Origin: Amphibalanus amphitrite
Lineage: Eukaryota > Arthropoda > Thecostraca > Balanomorpha > Balanidae
Direction of reading: 5' to 3'
Assembly: GCF_019059575.1 (NCBI RefSeq)
Contig: NW_024882968.1
Span: 62,001-126,000 of the forward strand
DNA length: 64,000 bases
This document shows positions 1-10,045 of this stretch, in pieces (position 1 is the first letter of the stretch; each line of letters opens with the position of its first letter). The notes beneath the pieces are model-generated. The model was not told the DNA's origin. It worked only from the letters and a program-made list of their open reading frames with translations, and did not search any database. A program made the position numbers and the translations under genes.

Positions 1-300
1 CGCATTTTTAATTTTTCCCCATGTTAACCCTATGGGAAAATGCACGTGCCGATTACCCCAAAACGGGTTAATTATATTTCAAGCGACCGGTACCAGCCGG
101 TAGCTCCCCCACACGGGACCAAACGCTGAAAATGGCAAGAAAATCTACCGAGCCGTTTCGGCGGCGATCAAAATGACCCAAATCGCGGCAGAAACGCTAA
201 ACACCCCCCTAGAGAGGTAGCTCAGGTTGGGATTTTCAATAGAAAATCACAATTCTAAAGAATAGTGATTGTTCTTAATTGAAAAGTCCCAACCTTCGGA
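1..300. repeat. 3' part of a CACGTG module, cut by the window edge
   Basis: This matches the last 300 bp of the module at 1106-2729: the segment containing GTTAACCCTATGGGAAAATG, then the conserved AGAGAGGTAGCTC lead-in and the terminal hairpin at 224-295. The rest of this copy lies left of the window. A conserved spacer of about 35 bp (301-334, containing GCCCGGGCAGCGCTTGTCG) joins it to the minisatellite. The same spacer recurs at about 11661 and 34080, so the junction is part of the repeated unit and not chance adjacency. Confidence 0.8.
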
Positions 301-334
301 TAGGCCCGGGCAGCGCTTGTCGAACAGCACTGCG

Positions 335-1105
335 GATCCGAAGGTTGGGACTTTAATTGTGAAAAACCGCCCGCCCGCCGCCAAACGCAAACACCGCAAA
401 ACGCGCAAAACGCAAGCCGAAAACGCCAACACAAACTTCGCAAAAAAACAATCTCCCGCCCGCCGAAAACCGCAGAAAAAAAACGCACAAAATGCCGCAA
501 AAAAACGCGCGTCCGCCGCAAAACACAAACACCGCAAAAAACGCAAACACCGCCGCCGCAAAAAAACGCCCGCATCGCCCGCCGCCAACCGCGAAACGCC
601 GCAAAAAACGGCCGCCCGCCGCGAAACGCAAAACGCCGAAAAACGGCCGCCCGCCGCAAACCGCTAAACGCCGCAAAAAACGACCGCCCGCTGCCCGCCG
701 CTAACCGCAAATAACGGGCAACCGCAAAACGCCGCAAAAAAACGGCCGCCCGCCGCAAACCGCAAAACGCCGCAAAAAACGGCCGCCCGCCGCAAACCGC
801 AAAACGCCGCAAAAAACGGCCGCCCGCCGCAAACCGCCGCTAAAACGGCCGCCCGCCGCCAAACGCAAACAGCAAAAACACCCGCATCGCCCGCCCGCCC
901 GCCGCCAAGCACAAAAACCGCAAAAAACGCAAACACTGCCGCAAAAAAACGCACGCCCGCCCGCCGCCAACCGCAAAACGCCGCAAAAAACGGCCGCCCG
1001 CCGCCAAACGCAGCCACCGCCAAAAACGCAAAAACGGCCGCCCGCCGTCAAACGCAAACCCCGAAAAAACGCAAACACCGCCGCAAAAAAACGCCCGCCG
1101 TAGGC
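335..1105. repeat. T-poor GC-rich minisatellite, copy 1
   Basis: The block opens with ATCCGAAGGTTGGGACTTT, the inverse of the hairpin end. It continues as degenerate tandem units built from AAAACGCCGC, AAAAAACGGCC and GCCCGCCGCAAACCGC, with irregular sub-periods of roughly 20-40 bp. The plus strand almost lacks T for about 750 bp. Every frame is therefore largely open, giving long Arg/Lys/Ala/Pro frames on plus and Arg/Phe/Gly frames on minus. These have no conserved domain, and I read them as consequences of composition. Confidence 0.9.
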
Positions 1106-2729
1106 AAAACGCAAACACTGACACATTAAGACAAATATGGCGCCCTGCGGCAAATGTGGTGCATTCATATCTGCCGTTTAAGCAGCCATCCCTTAATTAC
1201 AGCGCATCCTAATCGTCCAATGTTCGACAAAGTTACGCACATTCTGCGCTTTGCGGGAAAAATGGCGCTTCGAGACAAACGTGGCGCACTGCAATAAACA
1301 TGGCGCATTCGTTCATGTCGCTTAACAATTCATCCACCCACCAAATTCTAGCCCAATCGGACTTAAACTTGCAAAGTTATGTACATTTGAATATTTCGCT
1401 TTAAAATATCTCCGCAACGGAGGTGCCCAGATTTGCACGTGTGCCACGTGACCACCGGTGGTGCAAGCAGGACTTGTCCCCTCACTGATTGCACCATTTC
1501 AGTGTTCCTGGCTTGTGCTGTTTTCGTGCTATAAGGCCACAAATCGGCAAACACACGATAATCTGGGAGGTACGCGACTCAAACACGTGGCCACGTGGCA
1601 CGTGCCGGACCTCTGATAGCTTCACCGTTCACGCCACGTGATGACCCATCGACGTGGCCATCAGCATATAAAAGATGACCCCGGCCGGTGTCACCGTCTC
1701 TAAACAGTGGACGGCTAAAGTCGAAAAACGGGAAAATTTAGGGAAATTTCACCTTTCGAATATATAATTTCCCCAGGATTTTGAATTTTGCATTTTACAA
1801 AAAATCCGAGATAGCAGTTTTTTAGCCCCCTTCATTCTGTGCCTACACCCGTTTTCAGATCGACCCTATCATAAAATCTGACGGCCTGGCGGCTATTTCC
1901 CCCATTCCTTGCATTTCACAATGCTAGTATATTTAAGCACCAAAATTGACCCCGTGCCACGGCACGTGCAATAGCACGTGCGCCACGTGACCACTAGTGC
2001 GACAAGCTGGACTCATCTGCTCACCGGCTGCGTTGATTTGGTGTCGCTAGGTGGAGTGGTTTCCACGCCATAGGACCCCCAGTTGGCCAATGTCGGATTT
2101 TCCCGGAGGTTACCCCATCAAACACGTTTGCACGTGGCACGTGCTTTTCAATCGCCCCATATCTGACCCATACCACGTGGTAGCCGACACCCCGGTGCAC
2201 AACATATTGGAACTTTTTCAAAATCTAACGTGGAAATTTTTGGCAAAATTGATTTGAAAATAATTTTTTGAATTCGCCATAGGCTCAACATGGGGTAACT
2301 GTTTGTGACGATTACCCGAAATTCTGTCAATTATATTTTAAATAATTACCACCGTCAGTTGGGGTGCCAGCCCGAGATCCGACCCTAAAAATATCAGCAA
2401 ATATAATTGACGAAATTTTTCGCAAATCGCATTTTAAATTTTCCCCCATGTTAACCCTATGGGAAAATGCACGTGCCGATTACCCCAAAACGGGTTAATT
2501 ATATTTCAAGCGACCGATGCCAGCCGGTAGCTCCCCGATACGGGACCAAACGCTGAAAATGGCAAGAAATTCTACCGTGCCGTTTTTGAGGGATTCAAAA
2601 TGACCCAAATCGCGGCAGAAACGCTAAACACCCCCCTAGAGAGGTAGCTCAGGTTGGGATTTTCAATAGAAAATCACAATTCTAAAGAATAGTGATTGTT
2701 CTTAATTGAAAAGTCCCAACCTTCGGATA
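1106..2729. repeat. CACGTG module, full copy (array A)
   Basis: The order is: tandem segments with AATGTGGCGC / CCACCCACCAAATTC / AATCGGACTTAAACT motifs; a conserved AAAATATCTCCGCAACGGAG block; a zone of repeated CACGTG palindromes (for example three in about 20 bp near 1585-1604); a TATAAAAG box at 1667-1674 followed by GATGACCCCGGCCGGTGTC; a second CACGTG cluster near 1960-1995; and the tail with the terminal hairpin. Homology stops abruptly just after CCTTCGGAT at 2729. No coding capacity was found; short frames are not conserved between copies. It is most likely a non-autonomous mobile or satellite-like unit. Confidence 0.85.
2651..2722. repeat. Conserved terminal hairpin of the module
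   Basis: This is a near-perfect palindrome. The outer arms are AGGTTGGGATTTTCAAT and ATTGAAAAGTCCCAACCT (one base different), and the inner arms are AATCACAATTCT and AGAATAGTGATT around a 2-nt loop. The same hairpin occurs at 224-295, 8627-8696, 9165-9234, 11583-11654, 34002-34073, 36441-36510 and 45250-45321. In three copies (2729, 36513, 45327) unrelated DNA begins within a few bases of CTTCGGA, which marks it as a real element terminus. Confidence 0.9.
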
Positions 2730-3612
2730 AATACTAAGATCATTTTTGGGTCAGGTCAAAAACGAGGTCACCAGAGGTCACCGAAGACAAAATGTTACGA
2801 TTTTCACAACAGGAATTTCGCGGTAGTTTTTCTTGAATAACTTGTCTTGCACACAAGACAGAGGATCGATTCGAACGCCATCGTTCTTAGCTCGTCAAGG
2901 CGCATCGAATGATATATGATATGACCTCGAAAGGTCAAGTTGAAAAATTGACCTCAGGTCAAGGTCATGACCTGACCGAAATAGGTCATGTTGCATATCA
3001 TTCGATCCGCATTGACGAGAAAAACACGATAAACGTCGAACGGAGTCTCTATCTCTATTCAATCTCAAGTTATTGAAGAAAAACCGCTGGTGACCTCAGG
3101 TGACCTAAGAAGATGACCTGGAGATCACCTTCCAAAGGTCATAAGTGATATGTTTCGGTGAAATCACCAACAGGGACCTGTAATACTATGATCCTGAGCG
3201 TATTGAAGTCATAGGATGGCATTCAGAGTAAGTTGAAATTTCTCCCATTGACTTATAATGGGCCGGTCGCAAAAATAACCTGACCTTAGGTCATCGATAT
3301 AAAAATTCCGAGATATACAAGTTGTAGCTCGTGATGACTTTACTATTTCCTGTGGGTTTCAAGATCATATCTCAACAACTGTGGGCTTGGTGGGATTGCA
3401 AACTTCGAAATTTACGTTTCGAGGTAGGGTCACTTGACCTGACCTGGTGACCTGACCATAGGTCACCTGGGGTCAAAATTTTTACTCAAGGTGTGCAAAA
3501 GTTGGGAGAACAGGTATGCAAAATTTGGCGGCGCTACGCGCCGCCGTTTTCTCGCGATTTGCGAAAAACCACAGGGGGGGTTGAAAACAACCCCCCCCTG
3601 CAGTGCGCGTGT
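2730..3612. repeat. AGGTCA/TGACCT-rich repeat
   Basis: Dense direct and inverted AGGTCA hexamers, for example clusters at 2940-2990 and 3100-3150. It ends in a G-run/C-run hairpin (about 3573-3600, GGGGGGGTTGAAAACAACC) followed by GCGCGTGTTAA. This end design matches the TTAA-flanked element at 13281-14453, so it is probably the right end of a related non-autonomous element whose left end was overwritten. No gene seen. Confidence 0.6.
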
Positions 3613-4566
3613 TAAGATTTTAAGATTGAGGTCAACTTTCGGGTCAAGATTAGGTCAAAGGTCAAATTCTGGGGTTTTGCATGATTAATCTTACGGACAG
3701 TGTAATCGATAGCTGCTGCTCGAAACTCACCAATAATGATCTCAAAGACCTAGTGAAGGTACCATGTGCGTATAGAGGTCATACTAAGTACGGGTCAAGG
3801 TCAGGTCAGGTCACGAAAGGTCACGGTTTTCACTTTCTGCTAGGTACATGGGCGTGCGACACAAAAATCAATTTTTCAACTTTTTATTTTTGACATAAAA
3901 AATGTACTTTTCTATACGACCTTTGTCCCAGAGCTCTAGTGGTGCCATTTGTTTTCACATGCGATGTTCAGAAGTGCCTCTAATTCCCGAAAATGCTTAT
4001 GACGTCACCATCCCTACCATGTTGCAGCTATTTTTTACAATTTGGGGTCAAAAATCAAGATAGAAAGTTGAAATTTGGGACATCTAATGTTCTAATAGAG
4101 CTCTATAACATATATTCCGCTTTTTTGGAAATTCTCAAAATTTTTGATTTCATTAGCTGTTTTCCAAAAAATAAAGTTTTTGGAATATTTAGGGGTGAAA
4201 AACGCATGTCATGGAAAATCCGAGATACCTATTTTAAAACTCGTTGAGCTGCGTCTATTCATGTCCCTAATTTACAATTTGATTAAAACCTTGATTTTTG
4301 GCTATTTTTAAACATTTACCACCTTTTGAGTGGAAACGCCATGTAGTTACATCCAAGGCCATCTATAGAGTTACATCGCTAAATTCGATATATCTAAAAA
4401 AGTTGTAGAAAAAAAATCTTAAAAATTACACAAGAGACGTCAAATTGATGGAGGAGAAGGTATGCCAAGTTTCAGGTTGATAGTGTAAGCGGTTCATGAG
4501 TTATTCAAGAAAAACGGAGGGGGGGGGGAGTTGAATCCGACCCCCCCCCCAGGCGGTCGCGGGTTA
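3613..4566. mobile_element. AGGTCA-rich TTAA-bounded element, copy 1
   Basis: Begins at a TTAA (TTAAGATTTTAAGATTGAGG) and ends GCGGTCGCGGG next to TTAATAA, with a G-run/C-run hairpin just inside the right end. The same sequence recurs at 30484-31448 with small indels; the shared block includes GGTCAAAGGTCAAATTCTGG and the AT-rich core near 4020-4200. No transposase frame is visible. The TTAA borders suggest piggyBac-type mobilisation, but matching TIRs were not resolved for this copy. Confidence 0.55.
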
Positions 4567-5034
4567 ATAAGCGTGAATGCAAGGGACCCTCGGAAATCAG
4601 CCCGGGCATCGCCTGACTGCCGGCCGGCCGACCGATCCCGGCTGCTAGAAGCGGAGGCTAGTCACGGGTTTGCCCGGATGTGTATGAGCGGGGCAGCGCC
4701 CCATTTTCATGCCAATTCGCGTATTTATTTAGGCACATCGACATGAAAAGTCATTACAATGATACGTGGCGAGATCACAGACCAGAGACTGAAAGTTTTT
4801 TCTTCTCACTTGTATTCCACAAACTACAAAGACACAATTTTCAGGCGGCATGCTCACTTTCCTAGTAACAGTCGTAACAGATATTCAGGAAGACCGTACC
4901 AGGGCATACGGCGGCCCCGATCACCAACCTTTCGCTGTCCCGTCCCTGTCCCGCCGCTGTCACGGCGGCGAGCGAGGGACCCACGGCGACTGCGCACCTT
5001 ACCGACAAAGCAGCACTGTCACAACGAAGAAGCC
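4567..5034. other. Segment present only in the first copy of the duplication
   Basis: This stretch has no counterpart at the matching position of the 30.5-33 kb duplicate, where the G-run near 31445 joins directly to the 21-bp minisatellite. It is either an insertion here or a deletion there. It is fairly GC-rich and contains short open frames without recognisable domains. No terminal repeats were seen. Confidence 0.4.
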
Positions 5035-5335
5035 CTCAAAGGGCCCTAAGATCTGAGGGCCCTTTGAGGCCTTCTGAGAGCCATTTAATGCCAGGCGAGA
5101 GCCCTTTGAGGTCCTCTGAGGGCCATTTGACGTCAGCTGAGGGTGCTTTGGCCCTAGCTGATGGCCCTTTAAGCCTTCTGACCGCCATTTGACGCCAGCT
5201 GAGGGCCATTTGATGTCCGCTGAGGGTCCTCTGACACCTGCTGGGGGCCCTCTGACACCAACTAAGAGTCCTTTGAGGCCTTCGTAGGGCCGTTTGACGT
5301 CAGCTGAGGGTGCTTTGGCCCTAGCTGATGGCCCT
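5035..5335. repeat. 21-bp GGGCCCTTTGAGG minisatellite, left part
   Basis: Degenerate tandem copies of a unit near 21 bp (GAGGCCTTCTGAGGGCCCTTT and variants with TGACGTCAGCTGAGGG). Read in one frame it gives heptads such as KGPQKAS, which reflect the period and not a protein. The TTAA insertion at 5340-6198 interrupts the tract; it resumes at 6203 and ends near 6370. The uninterrupted version is at 31449-31780. Confidence 0.8.
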
Positions 5336-5339
5336 TTAA

Positions 5340-6198
5340 AGGTAGTGTGCCAGCTTTCTTGGACCGTATGGAGTTAATGGCCCAGATAAGGAGAACCGGA
5401 TTTTTAGAACTTATCCATACCTTCAAAACTCATGGAAACGTCTTAAATTCTTCAAATTTTGAGTACCCCAGTGCGAAATTCGCCCCGACGGGTTGTCGGT
5501 CGTACCCCAACCACATTTCACACCACTATGAACAATAAATGCACACACTGAAATCGCTATTACCGATATGCTCATCCAATCAAGTTTCGATAAACCCGTT
5601 CATCATCATCTCCTGCGGTTTCGAACAAGCCTGTTAGGTGGCTTCTGATGCTCGTCGAGGTCGGAATTTCCAAATACGCGTGGTGCGTCGGGCCGCGCGC
5701 TCTGACTTCGGCCAAGAAAAATGCGTCAGCTGATCATTGTCATTTCTGCCACTTGCGTGTGGTGAAATGGGGTCATAACTTATAAGACGGCTTTTTCATA
5801 TCAATTATTTTACATAAAATCATATTTCAAACCATAAATAATGTTCGACAGCCAAATAAAAGAAACAATACCAATACGGGCTTACAGTTTAAGGCTCGAC
5901 ATTGTGTTGTCTACGATTAGACAGCTGATAACTCATTCCCGTACGTCGTATGGTCGTAACACTATAATGACCTTTGCTTATTGTCACAAGTGCGCCGCAT
6001 TCGCGATTGTTGCCCGACGCCTGTTTGCAGGTGAGCCCACTACAGTTGTTATACATATCTAAAAACCGAAAAACTTTTAGGCGAAAAAGGCACTATTCCA
6101 GGCCCATTTTTGATTTTTTTACGATATTAGGTAAAAACAGAAGCTTCTTATCCTAGGAAAAATAAAATGGGAAATCTTTCAAAGGTGGCACACTACCT
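5340..6198. mobile_element. 859-bp TTAA-flanked non-autonomous transposon
   Basis: Perfect 13-bp terminal inverted repeats, AGGTAGTGTGCCA at 5340-5352 and TGGCACACTACCT at 6186-6198, are flanked by TTAA at 5336-5339 and 6199-6202. The insertion splits a minisatellite that is continuous in the duplicate at 31449-31780, so the boundaries are supported by an empty site. No transposase is encoded. TTAA duplication is typical of piggyBac-like elements, so this is probably a piggyBac-type MITE. Confidence 0.85.
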
Positions 6199-6202
6199 TT
6201 AA

Positions 6203-7030
6203 GGCCTTCTGACCGCCATTTGACGCCAGCTGAGGGCCATTTGATGTCAGCTGAGGGTCCTCTGACACCTGCTGGGGGCCCTCTGACACCAACTAAGAGT
6301 CCTTTGAGGCCTTCGTAGGGCCGTTTGACGTCAGTTGAGAGCCCTTTGCGGCCTGCTGAGGGCTCTTTGATACGACAATCACGCAGCATCACGCAGCATC
6401 ATGCAAGCATCGATCGGCCCAGTAGTTCCTGAGTTATAGAATGGCTGCCATAGGCGACAACGGTCATGTGACCTCCCAAGGTCACCGAGGTCACCTGAGA
6501 GGCTGAGATCACCATTTTCGAAACGGCTGATGAAATCGCATACGCTGAGTCGACTGGTGGCGTTTTCGTCTCGATCGGCCCAGTAGTTCCTGAGTTATAG
6601 AATGGCTGCAATAGGCGCGTCAATAGCCGTTTTCACGACGGCCATCTGATACACATTTGGTGCAGATTAGGTGCAGATTTGGTCAAATTAGGTTCAGTGT
6701 ATCTCTTAGTAGCTATCAGCTAGGGTTGCAATAATTACTTATACCTAGGCCTGCTTTGTCATATCAGAGAGTATCATCGATTAAAATTATAAATTCATAA
6801 AATGAAGATATTTGCTGCACCAGAGATTACGTGCAGATTTGGTCAAATAAGGTGCACTCGCCGGATAGCCCGTCGTGAAAACGGCTAATGCCAAGTTGAC
6901 CTTTTGAGGTTACCCAGGTGCAGGTCACTTGAGGTCATCATCATCGAAACGGCTGACAAAATCGTATCCCCTAATTCGAATGGTGTTTCGTTCATCCCGA
7001 TCGGTCCAGTGGTTCCTGAGTTATAGAATG
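6203..7030. repeat. Minisatellite end and CGGCCCAGTAGTTCC repeat
   Basis: The minisatellite resumes, then comes a segment with two copies of ATCGGCCCAGTAGTTCCTGA (near 6412 and 6574) each followed by GTTATAGAATGGCTGC, AGGTCA-rich stretches, and GGTGCAGATTTGG motifs. All of it matches 31600-32400. No gene is supported. Confidence 0.75.
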
Positions 7031-8701
7031 CTGCAAGGGTGGCGGTCGAATAGTGTTGCCCCTATTTGGCAAAGTTGTGGACTGGTGCGTTTTGCGGCAT
7101 AAATGGCGCACTGTTACAATTGTGGCGCATTGCGGCAAGGGCAGTCCTTTGTATGTGTTGTGCATCCGTCCCCAAAATTGAATCCAAATCGGATCATGTT
7201 TGACAAAGTTACAAACATTTTGCGATTTCGGGCGATTATGGCGCATAATGACAAATGTGGCGCGGTGCATCAAACGCGGCTCAGTTGTCATTGACGCTTA
7301 ACAATGCAGCCACCCACCAAATTTGAACCCAATCGGACCATATTTGAGAAAGTTATGGACATTTGAATATTTCACGATAAAATATCTCCGCAAAGGAGGA
7401 GCCCAGCTGAACACGTGTGCCACGTGACCACCGGTGGTACAAGCAGGACTTGTCCCCTCACCGATTGTGCCCTTTCAGGCTTCCTGACTGGTGCTGTTTT
7501 CGTGCTATAAGGCCACAAGTCGGCAAACACACGATAATCTGGGAGGTACGTGACTCAAACACGTGGCCACGTGGCACGTGCCGGACCTCTGACAGCTTCA
7601 CCGTTCACGCCACGTGATGACCCATCGACGTGGCCATTAGCATGTAAAAGATGACCCCGGCCGGTGTCATCGTCACTGAACAGTGGACGGCTAAACTTGA
7701 AAAACGGGAAAATTTAGGGAAATTTCACCTTTCTAATATATAATTTCCCTAGAATTTTAAATTTTTCGTTTTACAAAAAATCCGAGATAGCAGTTTTTTA
7801 GCGCCGTTCATTCTGTGTCTACACCCGTTTTCAGATCGACTCTATCATAAAAACTGACGGCCTGACGGCTATTTCCCCCATTCCTTGCATTTCACAATGT
7901 TGGTGTATTTAAGAACAAAAATTGACCCCGTGCCACGGCACGTGCAATAGCACGTGCGCCACGTGACCACTGGTGCGACAAGCTGGACTCATCTGCTCAC
8001 CGGCTGCATTGATTTGGTGTCGCTAGATGAAGTCGTTTCCGCGCCATAGGACCCCCAGTTGGACAATGTCGGATTTTCCCGGAGGTTACCCCATCAAACA
8101 CGTTTGCACGTGGCACGTGCTTTTCAATCGCCCCATATCTGACCCATACCATGTGGTAGCCGACACCCCGGGGCACAACATATTGGAACATTTTCAAAAT
8201 CTAACGTGGAAATTTTTTGCAAAATCGATTTGAAAATAATTTTTCGAAATCGCCATAGGCTCAACATGGGGTAACTGTCCGTCACGATTACCCGAAACTG
8301 TACCCTATGATTTTTAAATAATTACCCCCAGAAGGTGAGGTGCCAGCCCAAGAACTGACCCTAAAAAAGTGGACAAATATTACTGAACAGATTTTGCGCA
8401 AATCGCATTTTTAATTTTTCCCCATGTTAACCCTATGGGAAAATGCACGTGCCGATTACCCCAAAACGGGTTAATTATATTTCAAGCGACCGGTACCAGC
8501 CGGTAGCTCCCCCACACGGGACCAAACGCTGAAAATGGCAAGAAAATCTACCGAGCCGTTTCGGCGGCGATCAAAATGACCCAAATCGCGGCAGAAACGC
8601 TAAACACCCCCCTAGAGAGGTAGCTCAGGTTGGGATTTTCAATAGAAAATCACAATTCTAAAGAATAGTGATTGTCTAATTGAAAAGTCCCAACCTTCGG
8701 A
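7031..8701. repeat. CACGTG module (array B, first copy)
   Basis: Same order of blocks as 1106-2729, but with a longer tandem lead-in (GGCGCATTGCGGCAAGGGCA and related motifs, 7040-7300). The TATA-like position reads TGTAAAAG near 7645. It ends with the hairpin at 8627-8696. The left boundary falls at the same point of the flanking repeat as in the copy starting near 32405, as expected if the whole block was duplicated. Confidence 0.85.
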
Positions 8702-9246
8702 TACCCCGGGGCATAATATATTGGAACATTTTCAAAATCTAACGTGGAAGTTTTTGGCAAAATCGATTTTAAAATAATTTTTCGAATTCGCCATAGGCTC
8801 AACATGGGGTAACTATTTGTGACGATTACCCGGAATGTTGTCAATTATATTTTAAATAATTACCACCATGAGATGGGGTCCCGGCCCGAGATTCGACCCT
8901 AAAAATATAATTCATTTCTAACGTGGAGTTTTTGCGCAAATCGCATTTTAAATTTTTCCCCATGTTAACCCTATGGGAAAATGCACGTGCCGATTACCCC
9001 AAAACGGGTTAATTATATTTCAAGCGACCGATGCCAGCCGGTAGCTCCCCGATACGGGACCAAACGCTGAAAATGGCAAAAAATTCTACCGTGCCGTTTT
9101 CGAGGGTATCAAGATGACCAAAATCGCGGCAGAAACGCTAAACACCCCCCTAGAGAGGTAGCTCAGGTTGGGATTTTCAATAGAAAATCACAATTCTAAA
9201 GAATAGTGATTGTCTAATTGAAAAGTCCCAACCTTCGGATACAGCA
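8702..9246. repeat. Partial second module tail (internal duplication)
   Basis: Immediately after a hairpin, the sequence re-enters the module at CCCCGGGGCATAATATATTG (compare CCCCGGGGCACAACATATTG near 8168) and runs again through the tail to another hairpin at 9165-9234. About 530 bp of tail are thus duplicated in tandem, which suggests unequal exchange or slippage at the hairpin. Confidence 0.75.
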
Positions 9247-9252
9247 CTGCGG

Positions 9253-10045
9253 ATCCGAAGGTTGGGACTTTAATTGTGAAAAACCGCCCGCCCGCCGCCA
9301 AACGCAAACACCGCAAAACGCACGCCCAAAACGCAAACGCAAACTTCGCAAAAAAAAAACAATCGCCCGCCCGCCGAAAACCGCAGAAAAAAACGCACAA
9401 AATGCCGCAAAAAAACGCGCGTCCGCCGCAAAACACAAACATCGCAAAAACGCAAACACCGCCGCCGCAAAAAAAAAACGCCCGCATCGCCCGCCGCCAA
9501 CCGCGAAACGCCGCAAAAAACGGCAGCACGCCGCGAACCGCAAAACGCCGCAAAAACGGCCGCCCGCCGCAAACCGGTAAACGCCGCAAAAAACGACCGC
9601 CCGCCGCCCGCCGCTAACCGCAAATAACGGCCGGCCGCCGGAAACCGCAAAACGCCGTAGAAAACGGCAACCCGCCGCAAACCACAAAACGCCGCAAAAA
9701 ACGGCCGCCCGCCGCAAACCGCAAAACGCCGCAAAAAACGGCCGCCCGCCGCAAACCGCCGCTAAAACGGCCGCCCGCCGCCAAACGCAAACAGCAAAAA
9801 CACCCGCATCGCCCGCCCGCCCGCCGCCAAACACAAAAACCGCAAAAAACGCAAACACCGCCGCAAAAAAACGCCCGCAACGCACGCACGCCCGCCGCCA
9901 ACCGCAAAACGCCGCAAAAAACGGCCGCCCGCCGCCAAACGCAAACACCGCCAAAAACGCAAAAACGGCCGCCCGCCGTCAAACGCAAACCCCGAAAAAC
10001 GCAAACACCGCCGCAAAAAAAAAACGCCCGCCGTAGGCAAAACGC
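9253..10045. repeat. T-poor GC-rich minisatellite, copy 2
   Basis: Opens with ATCCGAAGGTTGGGACTTT like copy 1 and is alignable with it over most of its length, with runs of A varying between copies. Frames of up to 246 codons are open on the minus strand only because the plus strand lacks T. Confidence 0.9.

Noticed and set aside
247-1168. Long Arg/Phe/Gly or Lys/Ala/Pro open frames on both strands
   Set aside because: They follow the T-free minisatellite composition, recur in every block in several frames at once, and have no domain. The same applies to 9188-10051, 11606-12756, 34025-34908 and 43043-43768.
335-2729. A simple TIR transposon bounded by ATCCGAAGG...CCTTCGGAT
   Set aside because: The ends are inverted over 19 bp, but in three arrays the outside of the left end is a conserved spacer joined to another module, so the unit is larger than this interval. 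I kept it as a composite repeat.
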